Origin: Apostichopus japonicus
Lineage: Eukaryota; Echinodermata; Holothuroidea; Aspidochirotida; Stichopodidae
NCBI RefSeq assembly: GCF_037975245.1
Contig: NC_092563.1
Coordinates: forward strand, 31,337,960 to 31,401,959
Direction of reading: 5' to 3'
Length of the DNA: 64,000 nt
Position 1 is the stretch's first letter. Each line of letters begins with the position of its first letter. Shown in pieces: positions 1-10,402 of this stretch. The position numbers were made by a program, and so were the translations under genes. The notes below the pieces were generated by a model. It worked only from the letters and a program-made list of their open reading frames with translations. It had not been told where the DNA came from and did no database searches.

Positions 1-994
1 AGATTTTTCAGATTAGGGTATGGGAGGGGAGGGGGTTGGTGGGGATGGGGCAGGTCCATATTAGCTACAAAATGGAAAAATTTAGAAAAACAAAAAGGTG
101 AAAAAGAAACAAAGGAGATCTAACAAGTGGTTCAAAACTTTACTTTTTTAATTTCAAATTGATGATTCAGGGGCCAAGGCTGGGGTGCTTACCAAGTACC
201 CCCGGCAACCAGTCCGGCTCTAATAATTAGTACAATTTTCCTACCATATTTTGTCAGAGTAAAGCCTACTGCAGGAGCAGTGTAATGAGATTGACTGGCC
301 AGATCTGACTGAAACTTTCTTTCTATTGTGAAACCTTGCGATGGATCCATTGTGGGAGAGGGAACTGGGTTTAATGCCTCCCCTAATCCCCTTATTAATC
401 CAATTCTGTGAACATTTTACAATAACGACGAGGCTGATATTAGGGTGTGATTGAATTAACAACTTGCCATACATTTTTTTGTAGGCATATGTTGCAAACA
501 ATATCCATAAATCATATATTATTTTGGAGAAGTGATCTTATAATTTAGTGAACTTTTAAGAATGTATATATATGGCAACACCAATGTGAGTCTTTGTGAG
601 AGAATTCATCACATCAGCCATACAGAAAGTAACTCCCTTCTATTATTTATGACAAGTTTATAGAGTGGACATCATTTTACAAAAACATTTTATTTTATAT
701 AGTCTAATTTTAGAGTATTCCTGTACATAGCATGCCTCTGGAGTATTCATTAAAACAGAGTCACAACAGAGACCTTAATTGTACACAAAAACAACCGGTA
801 CTCATGGCTCGTCAGTAACTACTGTTCATGTCCTGATACACATGTTAGGAATACAAAATAGTTATTACTGATGCACGGTTGTGGGAGAGTAGTTGCTGTA
901 TCCAATCATTGAGTGCGGTTTTTAATACGTGATTGTAAAATGAAGTCGTATCTAGTAATTTTTGCTATAAGCAGGTCTACTGATATACCCGAAC
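1..994. other. No gene seen
   Basis: This is AT-rich sequence with only short chance reading frames. A G-rich patch lies near the start. I see no repeat family or convincing exon. Confidence 0.5.
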
Positions 995-1111
995 ATGGCC
1001 TTTCTTCGTTATCTTCATGACGAATTGGAGTCATTTAAAGAGAGGTGTAACTGTAATCAAGAGGTACTGTACCTAGTTACTGTACTAGCTATGAGTATTG
1101 GCTGACAATAA

Positions 1112-1531
1112 TTGCTAAATAATATTATAGTGGTTGCAATAATTTTGCTAGTTTTACATGCTAATTTATATTTGAGATTAGGGTTGCAAGAGCCCCTTCA
1201 TAACATTCATTTAGAACTCGAGAACCAAGCAGATCATATGTCAAGACATTTGCTTCCTACATTAAACAAACGTTCATTTTCGGTCATTAATAATGGACCT
1301 GAAGCTTTGAATCTGGCAATGGTCCAAAGATATGACCTACTGATACTGGGACACAGGACATGTAATAGTACCTACAGGTACACTGCACATAGGTCTTTTA
1401 TATACTGGAAAGCCGTCAGAACTGGACATTACAATAGTGTAGTCATCCCATTCTGTGCAGTTTGGTGCATAAGGAACATGTTTCCATCAGAGGGTTGTCA
1501 CTACACAGAAATTAAAGTTGGCATATTTTAG
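1112..1531 (+). CDS. P2X7-C-terminal-like domain protein, partial (3' coding exon)
   Basis: Function is not known for this family outside vertebrate P2X7, where the matching cytoplasmic region is a Cys-rich, zinc-binding part of an ATP-gated channel. In many invertebrates the domain occurs on its own. The frame ends in TAG after a block reading YRYTAHRSFIYW, then VVIPFCAVWCIRNMFPSE and HYTEIKVG. This follows the usual order of a YR-Y-AYRQF-W segment, then VIPSCxVWxIRxxFP, then YTGFK, with the stop soon after. A preceding stretch, SVINNGPEALNL, resembles the 'GF-AVCL' segment that normally comes earlier. The true start is unclear. The frame opens with TTG and hydrophobic residues, so a splice acceptor probably lies inside it. 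A small ATG exon could sit at 995-1063 (MAFLRYLHDELESFKERCN), ending at GAG|GTACTG, but the link is guesswork. The alternative is a decayed domain copy. Confidence 0.5.
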   Translation: MLNNIIVVAIILLVLHANLYLRLGLQEPLHNIHLELENQADHMSRHLLPTLNKRSFSVINNGPEALNLAMVQRYDLLILGHRTCNSTYRYTAHRSFIYWKAVRTGHYNSVVIPFCAVWCIRNMFPSEGCHYTEIKVGIF

Positions 1532-2345
1532 AAAAACATATTCAAATTAAAAAACATTTATGTTTTTCAATGCATATCATGGATTGTAAGATAACTTTCT
1601 TTGAGGGTACGGAAAGAACCAGGTATTGTTTAAGGAAAAGACAATACATGCTAGACATGTTTATTTTGACATATGTAGGCCTTAATATATTGACCTATAG
1701 AGACTACACTTCTCAATGTCATACTGTATGCATGAACAATTTTGAAAAACATAGGATAGGTAGTTGTGGAAAATAGGGTAGTTTTTCTTCCAAAGCAACT
1801 ATCCATACCTCGCCGATATGTCCACAAAAACTGCCTCACGTGTCTCACTTTCACCAGAAATGTACTATACGCACAATTTCAGAAGTTTTATACCATTTTG
1901 GTAACTTCAGTTGGTGAGATTAAATTTAATGTGCATCAATAACGAAGTTTGATGTTTGCTTGCAGTATTTTATCTCCTGTGAAATTAAAGAGCTTACATC
2001 CATAACATTTTGTCTAATGCAAGCTGTAATAACGAATGGGATAATAAAAATAGCAAATTATAGTACGGTTTTGAATGTTCTTTTGTCAAACATTCTACCA
2101 TCTTTTAACTGCCAATAATAATTTTACTTCCACTGTTTAATGTTTGATTAATCATATCATATATTTGTGGAAATGAGCTAAAGAATCTACAACCATTGAA
2201 TATGTGTAAACCCACTCTTATATTGGCTCTGTAAAGTCTTCAACTGTTGGCTTATGGACAGTGGACACTCTTGGTATAATTTTTTGGTTCATCAAGTAGG
2301 GTTTTTAAGCCTGTTTGGATGAACATAGATTAACAACCAGAACTT
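1532..2345. other. No gene seen
   Basis: AT-rich sequence with short open frames on both strands that show no splice borders or recognisable residues. It may hold the 3' untranslated regions of the convergent flanking genes. Confidence 0.4.
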
Positions 2346-2448
2346 TCACGATGTTCTCCAGAAATGCAGAATGTATCCATAGGTTTTAGGCTCTTTCACA
2401 GGTACCGGATGCCATTGTTTGGTGGCTGTGGAGTACTTCACCTTGACC
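2346..2448 (-). CDS. Terminal coding exon of an unrecognised minus-strand gene
   Basis: Read on the minus strand, the acceptor GATATCTTTTCAG is followed by one base finishing a split codon, 33 residues and TGA. The peptide starts VKVKYSTATKQWHPVPVKEP and ends YILHFWRTS. Joined to the exon at 2887-2985, the split codon becomes GAG and the frame stays open across the junction; the other two frames of the upstream exon would hit a stop. That phase agreement is the main evidence that both are real. I do not recognise the family. The stop is taken from this frame, and an inner donor (CCG|GTACCT) cannot be excluded. Confidence 0.45.
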
Positions 2449-2886
2449 CTGAAAAGATATCATAAGAGGTTGTTGTGATTTGCATATTCCTTTGTGCACC
2501 TCCAGATAATCAACTCACGGGGTATTTTAACAAATATCTTCATATGTAGCTATAAGGCTGCTGTCAATTAAATCTTGATTGTTTTCACTATGAAATACTA
2601 CCTAGAAACAATTAACATCATCAAAAGAAGTGTAGAACTGTATGTTCATGTACTAGGTAAATACATTGAAAGTGTTTCAATTTAGTTATGCATTTAACCT
2701 CTGGTTTAAGACATAAACGAATCCACAAACCACCAATTGCATCTATGGTAATAATGTAAATATTCTGTTGTGAAGTGAGTCAGAAGTGTGCCTAAAAGGT
2801 ATCATTTGAAATGGGTTGTAAATCTAATGCCATTCACTACACATATTAAATAAGCATATAATGAGGGAATAGACAGAAACACTTAC

Positions 2887-2985
2887 TCATCATTCCCATC
2901 TCCATCTTTCTTTGGAACGGTTTCAGTGAAAGTTGAAATCGATGGCTGCCAAGTACTTTCTCGCCACATACAGTATCCAACGTAG
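2887..2985 (-). CDS. Internal coding exon of the same minus-strand gene
   Basis: Minus strand: acceptor TTTATCACAG, then 99 bases, then the strong donor GTAAGTG. One leading base, 32 codons and two trailing bases match the phase of the terminal exon at 2346-2448. The peptide runs from YVGYCMWRESTWQPS to an acidic end, KKDGDGND. A possible preceding exon lies near 4152-4216 (minus), ending at GCAAG|GTAGGTATT with an open frame and the right phase, but its acceptor is weak. A separate donor CAG|GTAAGTC at 5704-5705 may end a 5' untranslated first exon. Product unknown. Confidence 0.45.
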
Positions 2986-5703
2986 CTGTGATAAAGAATG
3001 AAAAAGTTGGGGTCATATGTTAATTATGAAGTTTGATTATGAAAACTTTTATCTGAGTTTCTTTGCCAGAATATATTTTATAGTAATATTTACCTTTTCA
3101 GTAATCGTATTTGCAAGCAGTTGTCTTACCATGTACACAAATACACACACACACACAACTTTCCATCAAATTCTTGGCCTTTTGGCAAGAATTCAACAAT
3201 TATTCACAGACTGTCATGAGCCATTATTCTAAAAAAAATTATGTCAGCTGGCAGGGTAGTTGAAGGATGTCCATGCAACCCACTGTTGCCATGACAGGGC
3301 TTTTAGGTTTTGGCATGGGGCATTAAGGAACCATGATGCAATGCTACTTCTGCATGTATTGTCCTGACTCTCTAAATTCACTCTGACAAAGGGCCACATA
3401 GGCTGGATGTCCAGGAAGTTACTCACCATCCCATATAATATATATTTCTCCTTAAGGAGAGGGAGGACTTCCAGGTGTCAACATGGGCTATTCATTGTAA
3501 TCAGCTAATGAGCTAACATGACTTGATACTGCTAACAAGAGACTATTGTAACTCTATGTACTGAAGGTAGTTTATATGTAGGATGACTTCCTGTCAATGC
3601 TCTCAATGCAGATGTTGTAGAATGTGAAGTGGAGATGAAGGGCAAAACTGGATTTGAATACACTATGTATTACTTGCAAATATTACAACAATGACAGAAG
3701 GGTTTTCCATGCAAATAGACCAAATCTAATCCTCCTTCACTTCTTGTTGTAACAGTGCATGCCTTGGTAAACAGTAAACACTGAATAGTACAGAACTTGG
3801 TGGATTCAAATTTGGCCAAGTATATATAATTTGTTCCATTGGAAAGTAGCATTTAGTAGCATTTAGTAGCATTGATAGATTTTATTAGAAGTTTGCATCT
3901 CTGAAGCATAGATCTACTAAAAACAAATACAAAAAATAAATACTGACAAAAACATGGCACAAACAATGTTGCATACCATAGGCTATATAGTGCAGACTAA
4001 ATAAATTACCAAAACAGAATGTGACTTTCTACAGTATGTTGGGTTTCACTGACCTTAGAATGAAGCTTAGCCTAGCTACATACCAAGCAAAATAACTAGA
4101 TCAATAAAGGAAACTAGGAAAGCGAATGTGGTGGAAGTATAGCCAATACCTACCTTGCTATGCATGCATAGGACAAACAGGAAATTAGTTCAGTTGGCCT
4201 TTCAACCAAGTTAATAGTACTGTCAACTATCCTAGAAGTTCATGCACATGTATGTTAAATTATTCTATGTCCATTGTAATATACTAGCCAAACCATTTTT
4301 GCAATCTGATACATATTCTCCACCATTATGAACACTTTTAAAGTTTGCTTTTGCAAAAATTCTGTTAAAAACTTTCTTGTTGCTTACTTATTATTTCATA
4401 AGCTACACTCATACTTATAGGCAGAATCATATGCTGGGAGTTAACCACAAAATGTCCATTCTTTGGAACATTGTTTTGTTGGGAGGTGTTTTTGCTGATT
4501 TTAGAGTGTTAGTCGCCTGTGGAGTAGGAGAAGGCAAGAAAACACCATCTACTTTCCATTAGTTTTGTACAGAAGGTGCTTATATCTAAGGGTGAGTAGT
4601 AGTGCTGCATTGAGTTTGGTCATACTTCCTGCATTTTCCGCAAGCAATGTGTCAATTATATAACAATCATAATTTCTGAATTTTCAGTGGGCCATGAGTC
4701 AATTATACATCAATGATCAATCAGAAAGGGAAAAAAAGAAGTCACATTAGTAATAAAGTAAGGCCTGTCCTTAGTCACCTATACAGACTACTAGTTAGTC
4801 TATGTTCCCTAACTACATGCACCCAAATGTTTGCTCCTAGCTAGGAAGGCATATATATTTTAACCACATGTACCTGCATCCTTTTCCTTCGAAATGATGA
4901 CTCCTGATGTAAATATTATTTTGTAAAACTTGAAAATTATCCACTTTCGTTACGCTTCAATAAAGCATGTGGGCCAGGCATTAACTTTTTTTTTCAAAGT
5001 AAGCAAAACCAACAGAAAATAAAGATTGCTACCTAGTACTTTGATCTGTGATATGCTGTCTGTCATAGATCTGTGATATTGGGAAGACCTATCAAATGTT
5101 CGTATAATGTGTAGGTCGACATCAATTTATTTATCTTCTTGTGAATTTTTGGAGGACGCAAAATACCATGAACGAAATCAGGTATCTTTGCCATTTGTAG
5201 AAATGTAAGGCTAACAGTGATGTTAACTGCACTAATAAACACAGGTAATATTTTGTAAGAAATTTTGGCAGGTAAGAAGTTGGAGACACGAAAGTCATTT
5301 GAAACTAGGCTAGATAAAAGATTCGCGCAGTAACAGTTAAATTGATTCCATAGCTGCACAAAGTTAGGTTAGTAAGGAGTAGCCTAGTAATAATATATTC
5401 CTATCCAACTCCGAGTCCTTGTTGCATACCCTAGCTGACTGTGGTGGCTGCAAAACACGATCGTCTTGACTAGATACAACTACATTAGGCCCATTTCAAA
5501 TATTCAGGCCAAGCCTTTGGCTATAGGCCTAGTCACAGTATTACAGATACTTTTACCATGTGTCCTGACAGTGACACTAACTAAGATTACCTGAATGTTA
5601 CTTGTAAGGCCTAACTAACGTTACAGGCCTAGCCCACAGTGCTTGTAGCTAGGCCATCAACATCCTTACCGTAGTTGAATCGGTAATGAAAGTTATTTGA
5701 CTT
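2986..5703 (-). other. Probable intron sequence of the minus-strand gene
   Basis: Mostly AT-rich, with open frames at 3244-3429, 3670-3852 and 5063-5359 (all minus) that lack matching splice phases. The frame at 5063-5359 has a fair acceptor (TTTATTAGTGCAG) and an inner ATG but cannot be joined in phase to the downstream exons. I treat it as unresolved. Confidence 0.3.
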
Positions 5704-5705
5704 AC

Positions 5706-5890
5706 CTGGCCTAAGCTACTTCAACTGCGGTATAGCAAACACCGACCTCCTTCAGCGTTTTCTAGTTTTCAAAAGAATCTACCAGAGAGATTTTGCCGTC
5801 TTCTTTCAATTCATTCTCCTAGTCCTACGTTGCTTTGTAGAGCTAGACACAATTTCGATGTGTATTTCGAGTAGACTGTGTCCCGGCCCT
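5706..5890 (-). other. Candidate 5' untranslated first exon
   Basis: On the minus strand the sequence ends in GGCCAG|GTAAGTC, an almost ideal splice donor. Upstream it is locally less AT-rich and holds no useful open frame (an ATG is followed at once by a stop). It would suit the first exon of the gene whose tail is at 2346-2985. The transcription start is not visible, so the right-hand limit is arbitrary. Confidence 0.3.
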
Positions 5891-7373
5891 GTATATGCAC
5901 CTAGACCAAGATATTTGTGTATAAGTATAATAGTGAAGCTAATTACGGCCGTGTACGTACGAGCGAGGAGTTGTTACACACAATTCCCTAGTATAGTACG
6001 TACGAGCGTTACGACTCGGCAATCTAGCTAGCGCTGTATATGTGAACAGTGTACTCGGCTACATACAGTACTGTAGATCAGTGTGTATATATATTGTACG
6101 TACTGCGTGTATACTACTGTATCATGTAGATCAGTATCTGTCTACTGTTTACGCTACTGGGAGTCGAGTTTCAGTGTGTTGCCATAGGGATGATTTGCAC
6201 ACGGCATTTCGCTCCCATCAAGCGATGCTTCTCTCGGATTCATTCTATAGACCCTTTAAATAGAGTAGAACGATTTCATGAATAAGTTGTGTTCCGATAA
6301 GATGGAAAATGTATGACGAATATGAACATTTACAAAATGCAAATGGGAACAGGACTAGTGCATGTATTCAAAAAAGTAAATTTCAAGTTGCTGACACTCA
6401 TAAACCTAGACTTAAGCCTATATCAGTTAGTCAGTATAGATCAGTTAGTCTTCGCCCTGTAAGGACGTATTATTGTTTGAGGAGTTCTAATTTCTTATTA
6501 TTGTTTAACCGTTTTATCCCATTTATTGCTCTCAGTTTGGTATCTTAACATTTCAATATAGTTTATCACAAGAAGAATATCCGACTCTTCTCATGAAGTG
6601 TTCCTGTATAATCGCTACATTCGGACTTAACCCTCGGCAGAATAATCTTGTGTAAGATTATGTGCAGTTGTGCATATTTTTATGTGCAGATTGCAGTTCT
6701 TGTATTCATATATGTTGTTTTTTTTATTGAGAAGAAAATCATTACATTTATTGAGCCTTTGGTTCTTATATGTTCTCACCTTTGTATGACTATGAGGTAA
6801 AACATACATGTTCATATGGTTGACGTGAGACATGCATCTGGAACTTATCATGACACTTAGAATAATTATATTGCTGTTGGTCAGTGTTCAAGGTCATTGT
6901 AAAGTTGTATGTGGGCTATTTCTCTCATCGCAATTAATGATTACTGCTTTTATATGTGGCATGTGTCTTGCTAGACTGGAAGTAAAATATCCCGTATTGA
7001 CTTTAGGTGTGGCTCAAAGACAGATGGAGGTTAGCAAGAGTGACAAAACCTGGATATCTGAAGATATGCATCTTTTAGGCCATGTTTGTATATGTGCAGT
7101 TAGAAAAGTTCAGAAAATCAGTTCTGCAGAGTATAGAGTGTTTTTTTTATCAAAGTGTCAGCCTTTCTAACTTTATAAATTAAAGAGAAAAATATTAGTC
7201 CTTATGATATGTTTAGGAATAACCCATTCTTACTTAATTTTGTTTTTGGGGGCGAAAGGGGGAGGGTTCACATGATACTCCTTGACCGGTTTCCATGGTG
7301 GACCATATCTGCTTCTTTTGCCACTGTTTTGAGCTGTTATACCAGGAGAGCTTCGTTGGAGTACCATATCGCA
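5891..7373. other. No gene seen
   Basis: Frames at 6042-6263, 6309-6548 and 6832-7170 are open but show no splice borders, domain residues or coding bias I can point to. The first part is less AT-rich and could hold a promoter, which the sequence alone does not show. Confidence 0.4.
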
Positions 7374-7660
7374 AACATTGCTGTCGCCAAATGGATAAAG
7401 GCGGTGGCATTTCAAGCAATGAGACTAAGGAATCGTGAGGTTCCGGGTTCGCTACCCGGCGGGGTCATAGTAAGGTGGGTTTTTCATCCAACAGCAATCT
7501 ACGGCTTTCCCATCTAAAATAACTTTCTAAATTGAAAAGGTTCCAAATTTGAGTTGAAATGATGAATTGGAAGCCAACTGACGTGTAGCCCTTGCGGGTT
7601 TCTCCCAAATTTGTGTTCGCTTAAGCGTCGTTAAAATAACTGCTGATTATTATTTTAAAC
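7374..7660 (+). mobile_element. tRNA-derived SINE (family 2)
   Basis: The head looks like a degenerate tRNA. An A-box-like TCGCCAAATGGATAAAGGCG is near 7383 and a B box GGTTCGCTACCC at 7446-7457. The B box sits in a near-intact T arm flanked by CCGG and CCGG. The body goes on through a GC-richer segment with CTTGCGGGTTTCTCCC and ends in GCGTCGTTAAAATAA followed by AT-rich sequence, a common tail style for invertebrate SINEs. It differs from the SINE pair at 37764 and 46567. The ends are approximate and no target duplication was found. Confidence 0.6.
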
Positions 7661-8639
7661 AACAGCTGAGACAGCGAGATAATTAAAAAACTGTCTACTT
7701 TACTTTTTTAGTAGGGAATAGATACAAATTCTAACGGAAGGCTTTTCATTTTTAAAAGGAAAGTTGTAACTTTTTTTAAAAAGGGTAAGGGGGCGAGGGA
7801 TATGCCGCTGGTTATTACACCCTGTGGCACATGCATCTTTGCTGACAACCAATGAAAAGAAATTCGTTGTGTTATACATTTACAAACGGCTTGTCTTTTG
7901 TATAGTCCGGCATTGAATGTAGTACATTTCTACTTAGTGATGGGTTTGCAAAGAAACTAACACAAATGATAAATATAATGAAATAAGATTATACTTTATT
8001 CGATATTTGTAAAGATACTATTATATTATGCATATCTTACAGGATTTCAAGACATGAAAACACTTTGAATTACTTTGGACACTAAAAGGAATAATTTTCC
8101 TCTCAAGTAATGTCTTTTCCTTACAGAAGATATGAAGAGTAGCAAGAACACAACCCACCCCAAACCAGTGAGCATAAAGGTATGATATTCATAATTATCT
8201 GATACTGTAACAAAAAGTAACCACCTTTGCAATACCATCTGTATCTAACCTTTGAGAGAAACACTATAAAACTCCTACAAATGTTTGAAGATTTGTACAA
8301 GATAACTATATGATATGGCAGAATATGATCTATAAGCTATTATCAATAGATTTTGACAAATTGTCAGAGCATAGGAGGTAATTGGAAGATGTTGTTCTCA
8401 AAGCCTTCCATTTGAGAAGCATTTACTATTTCTTAATCAGTAAGTAGGCAAAACATTTGATTAAACAATATAATTATCAAAACCAGTAAAGCAGCATGCT
8501 GCCTTACTTATTCAGGTGATGGGCCCAATGATACATAATCTTATTAATTTTCCCATATATCTGCAAAATTTTGACACAATTGGTTTTGATGAAATCGTAA
8601 TCCTTTACGTTCATGATAGCGTGGGTGCATGAATGCGTG
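7661..8639. other. No gene seen
   Basis: AT-rich sequence with only chance open frames. Confidence 0.4.
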
Positions 8640-8995
8640 TGTGCAAGTGAGGTGTAGAACCTACCTTGTAAACACAATATCTCAAGAATCTCATATTCGG
8701 TATGTATGTTTACCACATTGAGTACAAGAATGTTATTGTTGTTGGTGGAGGTCAAGGTAATTTGAGGTCAACAGGGGTCAAATAGTGAAAACCTTTGTAA
8801 ACATGATTTCTCAAGTAGAGAAGCTTGGATATACCTGAAGTAAGATATGTACGTGTTCCACATTTAGTACTAATGACCATATTGGTTGTGGTGGAGGTCA
8901 AAGGTCATTTTGGGTCAACTTGATCAAATTGTTACAAGGTTATAAGCTGGATATCTGAAGATGAGGAAGCTAGAAGAGATCTTATATTTAGTATG
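8640..8995 (+). repeat. Diverged tandem repeat, unit about 140 bp, with AGGTCA half-sites
   Basis: Two to three diverged units share the order CCTTGTAAACA...TCTCAAG...GTATGT...CCACATTxAGTAC...GGTGGAGGTCAAxGGT...GGGTCAA...GTGAAAA. The unit contains AGGTCAAAGGTCA, a direct repeat of the nuclear-receptor half-site. A single related unit lies at about 25880-26200. This looks like a dispersed minisatellite rather than a receptor site. Confidence 0.55.
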
Positions 8996-9028
8996 TTCAT
9001 GTATCACAGGAGTACACGTAGGCTACCA

Positions 9029-9132
<104 letters not shown>

Positions 9133-9423
9133 CACTGGATTGGTATGAACGTTTACTTCTCTAAGTTGGTGCTTAGGTTTACCTGAGGTGAAATGATTGG
9201 GTCAACTTGAAATTTAACATCAGTATACCTTATGGTACTAAGACTGCATATCAGTCGTTAAAAAGTTGGTACCTACTTTTTGGGTCATTTGGCATGGAAA
9301 CATTCAATTGGTCAAACCCCTACGGTAAACCTAAGTCTTGCTCTCAAACTATATCCCCCAGTTGGTATATAAGTTTACTTGACGTACAGGCATCCGTCAT
9401 TTTCTTGACAGCGGCAGTAGCCT

Positions 9424-9454
9424 GTATACAGTGTATACGCTGTACACTGTATAC
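9424..9454. repeat. Short perfect hairpin
   Basis: GTATACAGTGTA and its reverse complement TACACTGTATAC are separated by seven bases. It lies in a roughly 260-bp segment (9411-9671) that copy B lacks. Confidence 0.7.
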
Positions 9455-9939
9455 GCCAGGGCTAACGCTAAAGCATACACGTAGGCTGCACTGCATGCAA
9501 CCCAATAACAGTTTCGGCTAAGATGATGTGTATCTGTTCCCTCTCGTTGCAAGGGAACTGGGCTTGAGATCGGGTCAGTCCTTCGGTAGTTTGGTTTTCG
9601 TGCCCAGGTTCTTTCCTTGTTGACTTTTTCTTAAAAAAAGTACCGTTAACACGAACACGTCTCACCAACAACGTCAGGTAAGGTCCATGAGATTAGTCAA
9701 TAAAGTTTGGTGATATTAATAACATTGATATTATAACGCTGTTGCATACAGCTTCACGTAATTTGTTCATACCCACATTCCAATACTATATTCTACAATA
9801 GCTTCTAGCCTAAAACTTGTAAGGCCTAGCCTACGTTTGGCTTTAGCCTAGGGCCATAGTCAAAGTCCTAACACTACCTTACCATTAGGTCAAGGGTAAA
9901 CTGGTCTGTAGTTTGAGCTACAAATTAGTATACATCCAT

Positions 9940-10235
9940 TGACTTTAGATGCTGTTTGCTATGCTCTGAGCCTCTAAGCTCAGACAGGTCAGGTCCCAGA
10001 GAGTAGTGTTATTATAATGATATAATGTTGGGTATTTTAGGGTGTAAGATTTCCAAATGGCCAAAAACGTGCAAAACTGGAGGGAGGGTGTTAAAAGCTT
10101 AAAAAAATACCACAATTTGGTCAGCAAATACCTCAAATGGATTCAAACTCATAAAATATGTAATTCTGCTTGACTGCAAAAAAGTTTAGGTGGCCTGCTG
10201 TATCGTTGCTAGTAATAATTTAAGGTGCGTCAATT
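9940..10235 (+). repeat. Displaced block also found at 27862-28180
   Basis: The block from CATCCATTGACTTTAGATGC through TGCTGTATCGTTGCTAG to CAATTATGAAGCC matches 27862-28180. In copy B it sits upstream of the duplication instead of inside it. It may be a dispersed repeat, or it may mark a rearrangement during duplication. Confidence 0.7.
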
Positions 10236-10345
10236 ATGAAGCCTTTCCTATACTGTACAGTAGCTATGCCTAGATTATTAGACTGACGTCACCATGCAAA
10301 TGTAACTTACAAGTAGCCTGTATTGAATAAGACATGCTATAATTG

Positions 10346-10402
10346 CTAGAACTTTTCAAAAAGTTCTTGGAAGTCTTTACTCTCCAAAATATTCTCAGAC
10401 AT
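10346..10402 (-). CDS. Possible tiny terminal exon (copy A)
   Basis: Minus strand: MSENILESKDFQELFEKF then TAG. The copy at 29931-29987 has the same frame, length and stop with one residue changed (I to N). Conserved framing in both duplicates is the only reason to list it. The acceptor is weak and the product is unknown. Confidence 0.22.
   Translation of the reverse strand: MSENILESKDFQELFEKF

Noticed and set aside
5063-5359. 98-codon minus-strand frame as an exon
   Set aside because: It has a fair acceptor, but its phase cannot be joined to the downstream exons at 2887 and 2346.
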